A stretch of 64,000 nt of DNA from Maniola hyperantus. Its lineage: Eukaryota; Arthropoda; Insecta; Lepidoptera; Nymphalidae. Each line of letters opens with the position of its first letter. The first letter of the stretch is position 1. Both the position numbers and the translations under genes were made by a program. The stretch is from positions 12,721,196-12,785,195 of the forward strand of contig NC_048547.1 of NCBI RefSeq assembly GCF_902806685.2, written 5' to 3'. The notes under the pieces are model-generated. The model searched no databases, was not told the DNA's origin, and saw nothing but the letters and a program-made list of their open reading frames with translations. This document shows, piece after piece, positions 49,007-58,840 of the stretch.

Positions 49007-49385
49007 GTAAGGAAGTTCCCCCCACATCAGTAAATGGCAACACTTGTGTTATCACTTTTTTGTACAACTTTTGACAACTGTCGTTGTGCTGATGGGCTTT
49101 GTAATTTGTTGGGGGAACCTGTGATGAATTTATTTATGTTACGTATTATACTTTCTTGAGTGGTTAAGCCGTTAGTACTATTATATATTCTGTGGTTAAG
49201 CGTAGCGGATATCACGCAAAGTTAGAAGCATCATTCATTAAATTTCTAATCGATCAGCTTTTGCGCGTGACTTCGTCGGTGTAGAACCTTTCTACCACAG
49301 AAAATATAATAGTACTAATGCTACTCAAAAAATCAAATGCTATTTTATTTTATTCACTTCAAAAATGACCAAATTTTATCTAATA
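49007..49385. other. Stretch with one inverted pair
   Basis: GCCGTTAGTACTATTATAT at 49168 mirrors ATATAATAGTACTAATGC at 49304, with TTCTGTGGT / ACCACAGAA inside. GCGCGTGACTTCGTCGG between them is Helitron-like. Confidence 0.4.
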
Positions 49386-49815
49386 CTAGCTTATGCTCGC
49401 GACTTCGTACGCGTGGACTACACAAATTTGAAACCCCTATTTCACCCTCTTAGGGGTTGAATTTTTAAAATCCTTTCTTAGCGGATACCTACGTTATAAT
49501 AGCTATCTGCATGGCAAATTTCAGCTTGATCCGTCCAGTAGTTTGAGCTGTGCGTTGATAGATCAGTCAGCCCGTCAGTATGTATGTATGTATATACTTT
49601 ATTGCACCACAGAAACACAAATGACAGGTTACAAAAAGAAATCTTAATAAGTAGGTACAAAAAGGCGGTCTTATCGCTAAATAGCGATCTCTTCCAGACA
49701 ACCTTAACGCTAGGGAAAAAACGAACAAATGAACAATGGGAGGTGGTGTAAAATAAACCTAAATACCAATAGCTAAATAAACTAAACCATATAATAAGAA
49801 GTCAGTCAGTCAGGC
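49386..49815 (-). mobile_element. Helitron, family B, split by a LINE end
   Basis: CTAGCTTATGCTCGCGAC to GATCAGTCAGCCCGTCAG, then after the insertion GTCAGTCAGTCAGG. A before CTAG. The TC end is not recovered. Confidence 0.75.
49577..49796 (-). mobile_element. LINE 3' end (family L1) in a Helitron
   Basis: (GTAT)n, ATACTTTATTGCACCAC, AAAAAGGCGGTCTTATCGC, GCGATCTCTTCCAGACAAC, GAGGTGGTGTAAAATAAAC. GTCAG is present at both borders. Confidence 0.65.
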
Positions 49816-49983
49816 TTGCTATAACCTGAGAGCCCAAGCAATTAGCAGAGGTCAAGAGTGTGGAACCTCCTCACAATTGCGTGCCGTCTGAAGTATAGCC
49901 CTGTAACTGGCCCTTAATACAACTGCTAAGTGAAAACTTCTTGAGATATTGATCAAAACTTTCCACAAATTTAAAATCATTGA

Positions 49984-50124
49984 ATCACCCCTTTAGGGAT
50001 TGAATTTTTAAAAATCCTTTCTTACCTGATGTACCTACGTCATATTAGTTATCTGCATGCCAAATTTTAGTCAGTCAATCAGTCAGCTTTTCCTTGTATA
50101 TATATATATATATATATATTTAGA
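49984..50124 (-). mobile_element. Helitron, family B, 5' part
   Basis: ATCACCCCTTTAGGGATTG, CCTTTCTTACCTGATG, GCATGCCAAATTTTAGTC, an expanded (TA)n at 50096-50119, TTAGA. It lacks the CTAG half. Confidence 0.7.
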
Positions 50125-50156
50125 TTTTCGCACAGTTCTTAATAAACGGTAATTAT

Positions 50157-50330
50157 TAGAGCCTCAATAGCTCAACGGGTAAAGAAGTGGACTGAAACCC
50201 CGTTCAAACCCCGCCCGTTGCACTATTGTCGTACCTACTCCTAGCACAAGCTTGACGCTTAGTTGGAGAGTAAAGGGGAATATGAGTCATTTAACATGTC
50301 TAACTTTGTTTTTTAAAGAACAAAAAAAAA
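50157..50330 (+). repeat. SINE G
   Basis: GAGCCTCAATAGCTCAACGG, AGTGGACTGAAACCCCG (anticodon stem deleted), GTTCAAACCCCGCCCG, GCACTATTGTCGTACC, AGTTGGAGAGTAAAGGGG, A-run. Confidence 0.8.
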
Positions 50331-50689
50331 TTGAAAAGAAGAGCTGAGAGAATCTTGTTGGAAGTCGAAGGCGCAGCAGACTCCCTTTATGCAACTCTGT
50401 GATTAAGAAATTCATTAAAGTGTATTTCTAACAAAATGTTTATTGTTTAATTAAAGAAAAGTTTTCAGTATGAAAAATCTAAAACAAGAAAAATCTTAAT
50501 TATTAAAATTCTTTGTCTGCGTCTTTATTAAGCCTAGCTAGACTAACAATTAGAATCTCAACTAGAATATTCCTTTATTTTTTTAATGCAAGTAGTACTA
50601 AAGTAAGTAATACTAGGCCGCATCATCACTTCTCATCAGGTGTGATCGCGGTTAACCTATGATGAATTTTAAAAAAAACCACGATAGCC
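50331..50689. other. Mostly unassigned
   Basis: CTAGGCCGCATCATCACTTC, TCATCAGGTGTGATCGCGG at 50612-50650 is a SINE-type 3' phrase. Otherwise A/T-rich. Confidence 0.35.
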
Positions 50690-50893
50690 TAGTACGGATT
50701 GCCAGACATCGCATACCTTTGAGAACATTATTGAAAATGCTCAGCCATACTGGCTTCCTCACGAATATTTAATTATTTACACACGCAAATGACTCCGAAA
50801 AGTTAGAGTTGCATGCCTGGGATCGAAGTCCTGATCCCCACCAGATCTTGTTAACTACTAGACTATAACCGTTTCAGAGAATATAATAACAAT
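50690..50893 (-). repeat. SINE C part, also the left copy of a local duplication
   Basis: GATTGCCAGACATCGC, CACGAATATTTAATTATT, CTCCGAAAAGTTAGAGTTGC, TAACTACTAGACTATAACCG. From 50725 to 50893 it matches 51225-51393 including the non-SINE GTTTCAGAGAATATAATAAC. Confidence 0.75.
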
Positions 50894-51103
50894 ATAATCG
50901 TATTATCTGGTGGCTGTCTGTAGTACTTTAGGGGAAGCTAAGGAGTAAAATAGCTCCTTTGACAAGTATTCCCTTTAACGACTTTGTAATGTAAACAGCT
51001 AGTATTGTCGCCGTTAATAACTCTATTTAATTAAGGTAAAGTACTTAATTGCTCGAACGTTTTGTCCGCTTTGTTAAAGTGCGAATCCTTTCTGTTTTAA
51101 TAT

Positions 51104-51393
51104 CATGATCAACCCATCGCCGGCTCACTACAGAGCACGGGTCTCCTCTCAGATTGAGAAGGGTTTGGCCATAGTCTACCACGCTGACCATGTGCGGATT
51201 GGCAGACTTCGCACACCTTTGAGAACATTATTGAAAATTATCAGGCATGCTGGCTTCCTCACGAATATTTAATTACTTTAAAACGCACATGACCCCGAAA
51301 AGTTTGAGTTGCGTGCCTGGGATCGAAGCCCTGATCCCCACCGAATCTTGTTAACTACTAGACTATAACCGTTTCAGAGAATATAATAACCCT
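51104..51393 (-). repeat. SINE C, and right copy of a local duplication
   Basis: ATCATGATCAACCCATCGCC to TAACTACTAGACTATAACCG, GTTTCAGAGAATATAATAAC. The head is unusually diverged (GAAGCCCTGATCCCCACC) in the same way as the 50690 copy. Confidence 0.8.
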
Positions 51394-51399
51394 AGTTCA

Positions 51400-51578
51400 A
51401 TGACTTATTCCGCAGTGAACCATGCGAACGTTCAAATTCAAAAACACGATATAACTTCAAGCCAACAAAGGATTTCATACAAATAAACTTCTTACAAACG
51501 CAGTGCACGTCGACTTGATTACTGCAAATTGTAAAGTTCAATCCATTGGATTGCGCGTATCGCAACATCTAGTTACGA
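51400..51578. repeat. Family X block, copy 1
   Basis: AATGACTTATTCCGCAGTG, CAAGCCAACAAAGGATTTC, AACTTCTTACAAACGCAG, TTACTGCAAATTGTAAAG. A near-identical block lies at 51939-52120 and a partial, diverged one at 51720-51850. Confidence 0.8.
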
Positions 51579-51719
51579 AGAAGTTACCTGTGGTGGAATA
51601 AAGAAACTCACATACACAAACCTAAAAACATTACCCTCCATTTTTTGAGCAGTCATGTTAAATCTATAATCCAGGATTTCCAGCCATTAGTCTTCTTGAA
51701 CAAATTTTATAATAATGAC

Positions 51720-51850
51720 GACCCTAGTTCATTGATTTTTCCGCATTGAACCAACCATGCAAACCTTTAATTTTAAAAAAAAAACACGATGTATTTAAAT
51801 GTAGATAACGGGTACATATACCACGATTAATTTGATGGTTTTTTGTCGAT
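51720..51850. repeat. Family X block, diverged
   Basis: CCTAGTTCATTGATTTTTCC, GAACCAACCATGCAAACC, then AATGTAGATAACGGGTACAT, GATTAATTTGATGG. The second half recurs at 55867-55925. Confidence 0.65.
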
Positions 51851-51938
51851 ATTTTGACCCAAGAAATTCGAACCCTTTGTCTTAGTAAATAACTAACTGA
51901 TACCCGCGATTTTAGTGAAGAAAGTGTGACAACCTTAG

Positions 51939-52120
51939 TTCAATGACTTATTCCGCAGTGAACCATGCGAATGTTCAAATTCAAAAACACGATATACTTC
52001 AAGCCAACAAAGGATTTCATACAAATAAACTTCTTACAAACGCAGTGCACGTCGGCTTGATTACTGCAAATTGTAAAGTTCAATCCATCGGATTGCGCGT
52101 ATTGCAACTTCTAGTTACAC
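51939..52120. repeat. Family X block, copy 2
   Basis: Same order as 51400-51578 with scattered substitutions (GCGAATGTTC for GCGAACGTTC; CATCGGATTGCGCG for CATTGGATTGCGCG). The 67-codon frame here is not supported as a gene. Confidence 0.8.
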
Positions 52121-52362
52121 GAGTGCACTCCCACAATATTGAGTGATCGATGCACTTTTGTAATTAAGCTGAAAAATATAACATGTAAGATATAATTATT
52201 CTATACGTTTATCGAGTGCAGTTATGAAATATTTTTTTTATATATTGCAGAGCTAAATTTTGTTGTAAATAATTTATGTTTGTAATTTATTTCAGAAGCA
52301 GTTGTAAAAATGTGAGTTGAAAATCTTTCTATTTCTACTTATCTAATAGTGGTGTAGCGCTG

Positions 52363-52740
52363 AAGTGCTTGTATGAAAACGCCACCATGTCAGACCGTAT
52401 ACAGGACCAGACTACGAGACCAATCCAATTGCACCGGGGAGTTCGACAGGGAGACGTAATCTCCCCGAAGCTCTTTACCGCAGCTTTGGAGGACATCTTT
52501 AAGCTTCTGGATTGGAACGGACTTGGCATTAACATCAACGGCGAGTACCTACATCACTCACCTTCGATTTGCCGATGACATAGTCGTTATTGCAGAGACT
52601 CTGGAAGACTTCAATACAATGCTCAATACAAAACCTTAGCAGAGCTTCTCAGCAGGTGGGCCTAAAAATGAACACGAGTAAGACGAAAATCATGTCTAAT
52701 GCTTATGTCCGGCCCCACCCAGTAATCGTTGAGAGCTCTG
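52363..52740 (+). pseudogene. RTE-type reverse transcriptase domain, frameshifted
   Basis: First frame: LYENATMSDRIQDQTT, then HRGVRQGDVISPKLFTAAL, EDIFKLLDWNGLGININGEYL, ending at a stop at 52576-52578. A shift restores LRFADDIVVIAETLEDF (the F/YADD catalytic box) in another frame, and a second shift gives SRASQQVGLKMNTSKTK, IMSNAYVRP. Only the central RT domain remains of a roughly 1000-residue endonuclease/RT protein. Both shifts break the enzyme, so it is inactive. Downstream, the HEIVDHGGHAHF text corresponds to the post-RT region. Confidence 0.85.
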
Positions 52741-53023
52741 CACACGAAATTGTAGACCACGGCGGCCACGCTCATTTTATCAATTTGCTGGACTTATATT
52801 AGCGCAGTAGATCAGCGCCAGCTGACATAATATTAAAGCTTAGATTAATTTCCTTGTAATTGATAGCACGCAGACGCCGTAATCCCTTCAACGTGCTCGG
52901 CGTAACATGTGGGAATTAAAAATCCATTGTTACAAAAGAGAAAACATTTGCCGCTTTCATCTAGTTTATATTTCGCTTATATATTTTAAGAGAATTTATT
53001 TTTTAAGGTATTAGTGTATACTC

Positions 53024-53338
53024 TTAAAGCTGTGCTAGCCTAGTGGTTAGGACGTCCGCCTTCTAATCGGAGGTCGAGGGTTCGATCCCGGGCACGCACC
53101 TCTAACTTTTCAGAGTTATGTGTGTTTTAATTAATTAAATATCACTTGCTTTAACGGTGAAGGGAAACATCGTGAGGAAACCTGCATGCCTGAGAGTTCT
53201 CCATAATGTTCTTAAAGGTGTGTGAAGTCTACCAATCCGCATATGGCCAGCGTGGTAGACTATGGCCAAACCCTGCTCCCTCTGAGAGGAGACCCGTTCT
53301 CTGTAGTGAGCCGGTTATGGGTTGATCATGATGAAGAC
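53024..53338 (+). repeat. SINE C, full length, perfect 10-bp TSD
   Basis: TTAAAGCTGTGCTAGCCTAG, GTTAGGACGTCCGCC, B-box GGTTCGATCCCGGGC to GGGTTGATCATGATG. GTGTATACTC at 53014-53023 and 53339-53348 is an exact duplication. One of the youngest SINEs here. Confidence 0.92.
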
Positions 53339-53399
53339 GTGTATACTCAATTTTGTAATCTCAAATGTATGTTTCTGATGTGGGCGTTATCTATAAATC

Positions 53400-53465
53400 C
53401 ATACTACTTAATATAATATAAATGTGAAATTGTGTTTGTCTGTCTGTCTGCTAGCTTTTTACATA
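53400..53465 (+). mobile_element. Helitron, family R, 5' tip
   Basis: TCCATACTACTTAATATAA, AATGTGAAATTGTGTTTG, TCTGTCTGTCTGCTAGC. It stops after 65 bp. Confidence 0.6.
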
Positions 53466-53829
53466 CCAATACTTTGAATTATGTTGATGATGATACATAA
53501 ACATGTACTATTAACTAGGTACTAGGTTTGTAATTAATTATAAATTAACTAATCCATGACTAATAACCCCATCAAAGCTTGTTAAAAATTTAAACATCAC
53601 TGTAATATTGAATCTCTCATACAATATGTATGAATTGTATGACATCCATCGTATCATGATATACCAAAGCCTTGCCATATGCCAGCAGCAATTAATTATA
53701 AGGGAGATAATCTTAGCTTTAATACGTCAAATTGCACGTCTCTCCAGTGACGTCACCTTGACAATTGAAATCCCTGTCGTAATCATAATATTCAGCGTTT
53801 ACATTAAGATAGATACACACTCAATTCCA
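53466..53829. other. No recognised feature
   Basis: A/T-rich. A CAGTGACGTCACCTTG (CRE-like TGACGTCA) sits at 53745-53760; isolated, no promoter context. Confidence 0.35.
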
Positions 53830-54003
53830 GCGGGGTGATTCGCAGAGATTAACACAGAATAATAGCCACCGAGCTCATTTTACATTAATTTTTAATCCAT
53901 TGAAGGTTTTCTTTAAAAAAATATTTTAATATCACTATGTGAAGCAGCAATGTAGAACATTTTGCAATTTGGTCCTTCTGGACCAAGTTGCAAAATGTTC
54001 TAC
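53830..54003. repeat. Family I half copy followed by a 24-bp hairpin
   Basis: GGGGTGATTCGCAGAG, AATAGCCACCGAGCTC, GAAGCAGCAATGTAGAAC; then GTAGAACATTTTGCAATTTG and CAAGTTGCAAAATGTTCTAC pair with one mismatch around GGTCCTTCTGGACC. Confidence 0.65.
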
Positions 54004-54767
54004 ATTATTGTCTACATTGTCAAAATGTTGATCCAAAATGTTTTTGAATGAATTGAGAACCACCTCCTTTTTGGAAGTCGGTTAAATATAGAGAGATAAG
54101 AGATTACGCGAGAGAAAAAAGGACGTTCGTAAAAATTAGCTCGCGGTGCTGTGCTAGCTGAATTACACTTTATTGCGTAGTTAGAAGAGTCACTATTTAT
54201 TTAAATAGTAGCAGAGGTTCATCAATTGAATTAAATGAATGATGTAAGAACGCAAAGCTAACAAAAAGTGACAAGTATTAATTTTTATATAGAAAATAAC
54301 TGTGCTATAAATGAATGGTTAAAAAAAGAGAAATTCAAGAGTCTTACCTTTCGTATAAAAGTGGTGCCTATAGTGTTCGGTTGTAAAAAATTGGCAGATC
54401 TAAAAACAATAATGCTTTCCACAGGGAATGTTATGAGTAGGATAGCATTACTTTTAGACATCGTGTGTTTAAGTATTATTAGAACACTTCGAAATATATG
54501 ATTATCGTAACTCAAGTTCAAAATGAGTTCAGCCTCATAATAGTGCAGGTAATTTGGGCTTATATGCAAATAGCTTGGATAAGCCTTTTCGCAACACAGT
54601 CTAGCTGCTTTGAACTCGCCGCGTGTCTAGAGATAAGCCTTTTCGTAATAAAATAAACCTGAATTCGCAATATCGTATCTGAAATTCAAGTTTTACTAAA
54701 CTGTAATATACATTTTTAGTTGTAACAAGTGGGATAAAAATGACAATTTTCTGTATTTAATATACTG
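54004..54767. other. Unique-looking stretch
   Basis: CACCTCCTTTTTGGAAGTCG, GTTAAA at 54061-54086 is a repeat end phrase known in Lepidoptera (recall). The two overlapping frames at 54268-54569 on opposite strands have no motif. Confidence 0.35.
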
Positions 54768-55012
54768 ACACCTCTAACTTCACGTAGTTATGTGCGTTTT
54801 TAAGTAATTAAAATATAACTTGTTTTAACGGTGAAGGAACACATCGTGAAGAAACCTGCATGCCTGAGAGTTCTCCATAAAGGTGTGTGAAGTCTGCCAA
54901 TCCGCACTTGGCCAGCGAGGTAGATTATAGCCACAACCCTTCCCACTGTGAGAGGAGACCCGTGCTCTGTAGTGAGCCGGCGGCGATGTATTGAGCATGA
55001 TCATATTAGGAT
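54768..55012 (+). repeat. SINE C, 5'-truncated
   Basis: CACCTCTAACTTCACGTAG, TAACGGTGAAGGAACAC, GAGTTCTCCATAAAGG, GGAGACCCGTGCTCTG, GCGGCGATGTATTGAGC. tRNA head missing. Confidence 0.8.
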
Positions 55013-55079
55013 ATTTTCTCTTATAAGTGCATCTGTAATGGACAACCATACTGCAGAAAATTTGTATATTTTAGTCATA

Positions 55080-55294
55080 CTAGCTTATACTCGCGACTTC
55101 GTCCGCATGGACTACACAAATTTCAAACCCCTATTTCATTCCCTTAGGGGTTCAATTTTTAAAAAACCTACGTCATAATAGCTATCTGCATGCCAAATTT
55201 CAGCCCGATCCATCCTGTAATTTGAGCTGTGCGTCTATAGATCACTCAGTCAGTCAGTCAGTCAGTCACCTTGTTTTGTCCTTATATATTTAGA
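55080..55294 (-). mobile_element. Helitron, family B, intact ends
   Basis: CTAGCTTATACTCGCGAC to CTTATATATTTAGA, followed by T; A before CTAG. A small deletion removes TTTCTTAGCGGATG. Confidence 0.8.
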
Positions 55295-55866
55295 TTTGTA
55301 TGGAAGTTGTTGGTGTAGATAAATTTTACAAAGATCTTGTGAGTATGATGACGAGCTTATTGAATTTCAAATAACAAAATAATGCAAGGAGAGTTTTGTT
55401 TGCTTATGTATTCAAATGTTACCATTGAGGCACTAAAACTATAGTTAATTACGATTAGTTAGTAGGTAGTTTAGAGTAACTGCTTACCGTATCGCGTGAC
55501 TTAGTTGATTATCACACTATAAACACTGGCCAACTAATAAAGGTTGAGCAAAATAATAATTTTTAATTTCTTCCGGGTGCTTGTTAAACTCGCTATGATT
55601 TATTTTTAACTAACTTGTCCCCGAGGCAACGGTTTGTGGAATAAATTGTTCACATTTATTATAATAAACGAGGTTTACGACTTTTTAAATTTATTGCACT
55701 AAGCGAGGAAGTTATTGATTTGGAGGGAGTTAAACGCATTTTTATTATATTTTATGAGAATTTTTCCTAGCGCACTCCTCAGCGTATTCCATACAATGGT
55801 GATTTGTTCCTCATTTGAATATTTACCAATCAACTAATAATTTTAAGCTTATTTCGTGGATTAACG
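55295..55866. other. No recognised feature
   Basis: Unique-looking, A/T-rich, no repeats or frames of note. Confidence 0.35.
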
Positions 55867-55925
55867 ACATATTTTAATGTAGATATCGGGTACATACCTC
55901 GATTAATTTGATGTTTTTATTTGTC
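55867..55925. repeat. Family X second-half scrap
   Basis: GACATATTTTAATGTAGATA, TCGGGTACATACCTCG, ATTAATTTGATG; matches 51790-51845. Confidence 0.6.
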
Positions 55926-56403
55926 AAAGTTTTGTTAACAAATCTTCAAACATATGCAACTTTAAAACTACACATTTTTACAAAAATCTGAAAAAACATA
56001 AACACAGATATTAATTTTTAAGAACGTGTGTACCAAAATTTTGTGTGTTCGATTAGTTAATATTCAAATTAGAACTACGGTTGTTCAGAGCGCGCTACGA
56101 AAAAACTCCGTATTGCGCTCATATTTTACAGTATATTTTAATCGCAATTCCAGATCATGATATTGTACTTAATTGAGTGGCTAGTGTAGTGTTGATGGAT
56201 CACGATATTCATTTTAGTCCATATTTTATGCGGATCAGGAATAGTGATCCTAATATAGCGATCCGTGATTCACATAAATAATCATACTCACTAACGTCCA
56301 CATAGAACATTGGCGTAGCACAACGTAGAGTACTGCTACGTCGATGTTTTCCGTGGTTACGCCCTTTGCTCTACGGCGTAGAGCATACGGGTCTACGTAG
56401 TTC
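55926..56403. other. Unassigned stretch with tandem-like CTACG words
   Basis: 56295-56410 is rich in the word CTACG and its complement CGTAG (GGCGTAGCACAACGTAGAG, GCTCTACGGCGTAGAGC), giving several small inverted pairs. No repeat family assigned. Confidence 0.35.
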
Positions 56404-56515
56404 TACGGTCATGCTGGATCATGTTTTGCGCATCAGCCTGGTTGTCCAGCGTGGAAATGCAGCCAGTATTCTTGGCACCATTCCACGCGGGCATGATTTG
56501 GGCATAATATAGTAA
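56404..56515 (+). pseudogene. Possible LINE ORF C-terminal scrap
   Basis: A frame reads LRISLVVQRGNAASILG, TIPRGHDLGII, stop. The (I/L)SxxxQRGNAASxLGT wording is one I associate with C-termini of lepidopteran non-LTR elements. Short and uncertain. Confidence 0.4.
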
Positions 56516-56629
56516 TTAGATAAGGCTAGTTTAAGGTTTTATTATAATATTTTCTATTTTAAAAAAATTAACAGCATACCATTTTAAATAGCAGTACCAT
56601 TTAAGAGCAGGCATTTAAGATCCAGTTTG

Positions 56630-56706
56630 CTGAAACGCGGAAGTATTTCGACTCTCGAATTTGGTTTGGTTTGGTGAGACGTAAAATCTTGTACTACGGG
56701 TACAGG
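56630..56706. repeat. Solo right arm of family F
   Basis: ACGCGGAAGTATTTCGACTC, GGTTTGGTTTGGTGAGACG, TCTTGTACTACGGGTACAG; no matching left arm nearby. Confidence 0.75.
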
Positions 56707-56727
56707 TCATTATTGTATGTCTTCTCA

Positions 56728-56970
56728 TCACCCTAATATTATAACGGCGAAATTTTGTGTGTATATCTACCTATGTTTATTCCTCTTTCACGCAAAAACT
56801 ACTTTTTTTTGACTATTATTATATTTTTGACTGAAATTTGGAATGGAGATAGATTATACCCTGGATTAAGACATAGGTAGGTTACTTTTTATTCCAGAAA
56901 ATTGAAGAGTTTCCACGGGATTTTTGAAAACCTAAATCCACGCGGACAAAGTCGCGGACATATTCAGCTA
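56728..56970 (+). mobile_element. Helitron B2, diverged
   Basis: TCACCCTAATATTATAACGG, ATTGAAGAGTTTCCACGGG, CGCGGACAAAGTCGCGG, CAGCTA. The end has CTAT in place of CTAG and touches the next MITE. Confidence 0.75.
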
Positions 56971-56971
56971 T

Positions 56972-57121
56972 TGTACGTGACAGGTCGATATGGCAATCGG
57001 GGCATTAGGCGGAGGGACGCCCCGCACGTCACCCGCACCATTTGACACTGGGTTAGTCCGGGGGCTCTGCGGGCATTGGGACTTCCAGATCCCGATTGTT
57101 ATCTCGATCTGTCGCGTACAA
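56972..57121. mobile_element. Family L MITE, two-ended copy
   Basis: TGTACGTGACAGGTCGATAT and its mirror ATCTCGATCTGTCGCGTACA; inner GGCAATCGGGG / CCCGATTGTTA. About 150 bp. It shows that family L is a terminal-inverted-repeat element. Confidence 0.75.
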
Positions 57122-57499
57122 CAGTTACTCTATAATTGAGCTGTAGGTTAGGCGAAGAAGAGCTATATAAAAGTGTTTCAAAAATAGATCCCTAAGAAAG
57201 TCGACCTTCTTTGAATTTATTTTCGTAAACGTAGCCCTGTACTTATCTCTACTTAATACTTGATACCTACGCGAATGTCTGTTCTAATTACATAATGGTA
57301 AATGCCTAAAAACTGCCTCATTGGTCTACTCACCAGTGGTTAGCATTTCTGACTTCGGATTTTGAGTTCGATGTCCGGATCGGGCCAAAAATATAATTAG
57401 GTATTGGAGTTTTCTATCAAGAAATTCTTAGTCCTTGCTCGGAGTTAGGAAGTCAACAGCGTGTTACCCTATCCCTCGAAGAACAGGTAAAACCGTCTT
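57122..57499. other. No recognised feature
   Basis: Contains CACCAGTGGTTAGCATTTC, GGATTTTGAGTTCGATGTCC at 57331-57377, a faint tRNA-like (A/B-box) remnant of unknown SINE type. Confidence 0.35.
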
Positions 57500-57712
57500 T
57501 TTATTATTCCATTACACGTTATCCTGCGATCTCACCTGGTAGTAAGTGATGATGCAGTCTAAGAATGCGGGTGGAATGATATGGCAGTTTTATAAAACCT
57601 TATAGTCCATACCCCATATTTCTACGCAGCATCGTACTGGAATGCTAAATCTCTTGGCGGCACGACTTTTGCGGGTAGGATGGTCACTAGCGATGACCGA
57701 AGCGTTCTACCA
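57500..57712 (-). repeat. SINE E body, diverged
   Basis: GCGATCTCACCTGGTAG, GGCAGTTTTATAAAACC, CAGCATCGTACTGGAATGC, TCTTGGCGGCACGACTTTTG. Head missing. Confidence 0.75.
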
Positions 57713-58689
57713 GATGAAAGTTTCAGATTGTCGTCTCATCGGATCATGTGAATGAGGGAATAGAGAGTGCTTCTATATTTGAAAAAAAAAAAACATTTCT
57801 ACACTTTAATATATCCCGTGAAGTGAGGACAACATTATTAGGTAAAAAATTTGGTAGAAAAACTATATTGTAAGACTAGCTCCTCGTAAGAAACGTGCTA
57901 ACAAACGATAAGGAAGCATCAAAAGGTTGCCAAAAGAAAACATCTCTTAGTTCCAGGCCGCCGCCTTTTATTCCATAATTTCTCTGCCAAAACGGACCTG
58001 ACCGGATCCCAACCTTCTTTTATTAACTATGTTTTATATATACAGTCCCCCCAGCGATATTCCTTCAAGAATACTCTTTCAACCAAGCGATATTAATCTT
58101 TATTCCTTTCAACTTACATCCTGCAATCGGTTGAAGCTTTCACGCAAATTACTACAGTGTACAGTGATCAGTGAAAAATATCCGCTTAGAAATAAATTTA
58201 AACTCTGTATCTCAAACATAAGAGATGTTTTTGAATGAAAGATACGCTAGAACATCACATGGTTTATCCGGTTAGTTCTTTCTGGGGAATGCGTGTCCGC
58301 ATAGTTTGAATACTCTGGTATATTTTTGCCCTATATTATAAACTGCGTGTTTCTTTATTAGATAAGGTATGGAAAGAAAAATGCGTAAGTAGGTATTCGT
58401 ATTTGCCTAGCGTAGAAACAAAAAACAAAACATTCAATTGCGTAGGTACATTTAAAATACACAGATCGCCGTCCTCTAGAAACTGTAGAAGTTTATGTAA
58501 GGATGGCGAGTTCACGTTATACAAATTTAAGTATATTATATCTAAATATACAACTAATCTATTAGAAACTTACAAAACTATTTGATAAAACTAAATAAGC
58601 CTAATCAAAAAATGAAATTAAAATAAAAACAGCCGTATATAGCATATTTATGTACACATATATATAGAATGATATATTTAATAAAATTA
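57713..58689. other. Repeat-poor 1-kb stretch
   Basis: No repeats. The plus frame 58029-58238 and the frames at 58336-58585 lack motifs. Segment 57950-58015 is slightly G/C-rich. Confidence 0.35.
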
Positions 58690-58840
58690 TGTAGCGTATT
58701 GCGTCAACAGCACTGCCGTGATTTTTTCGGTTGATTTTGATAAACTTAAATCTGCATGGAATTAAGTTTTACTCCGGAAAATGAGAGAAAATACCTTCGG
58801 GATTTTTAAAGAACGAATTGAAGTCGCGGGCATCATGTAG
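58690..58840 (+). mobile_element. Helitron B2, decayed
   Basis: GCGTCAACAGCACTGCCGTG, TTTACTCCGGAAAATGAG, TTCGGGATTTTTAAAGAACG, GTCGCGGGCATCATGTAG. The CTAG equivalent is GTAG. Confidence 0.6.

Noticed and set aside
54268..54569. Opposing 77- and 94-codon frames
   Set aside because: Overlapping frames on both strands in A/T-rich DNA with no motif; at most one could be real and neither has context.
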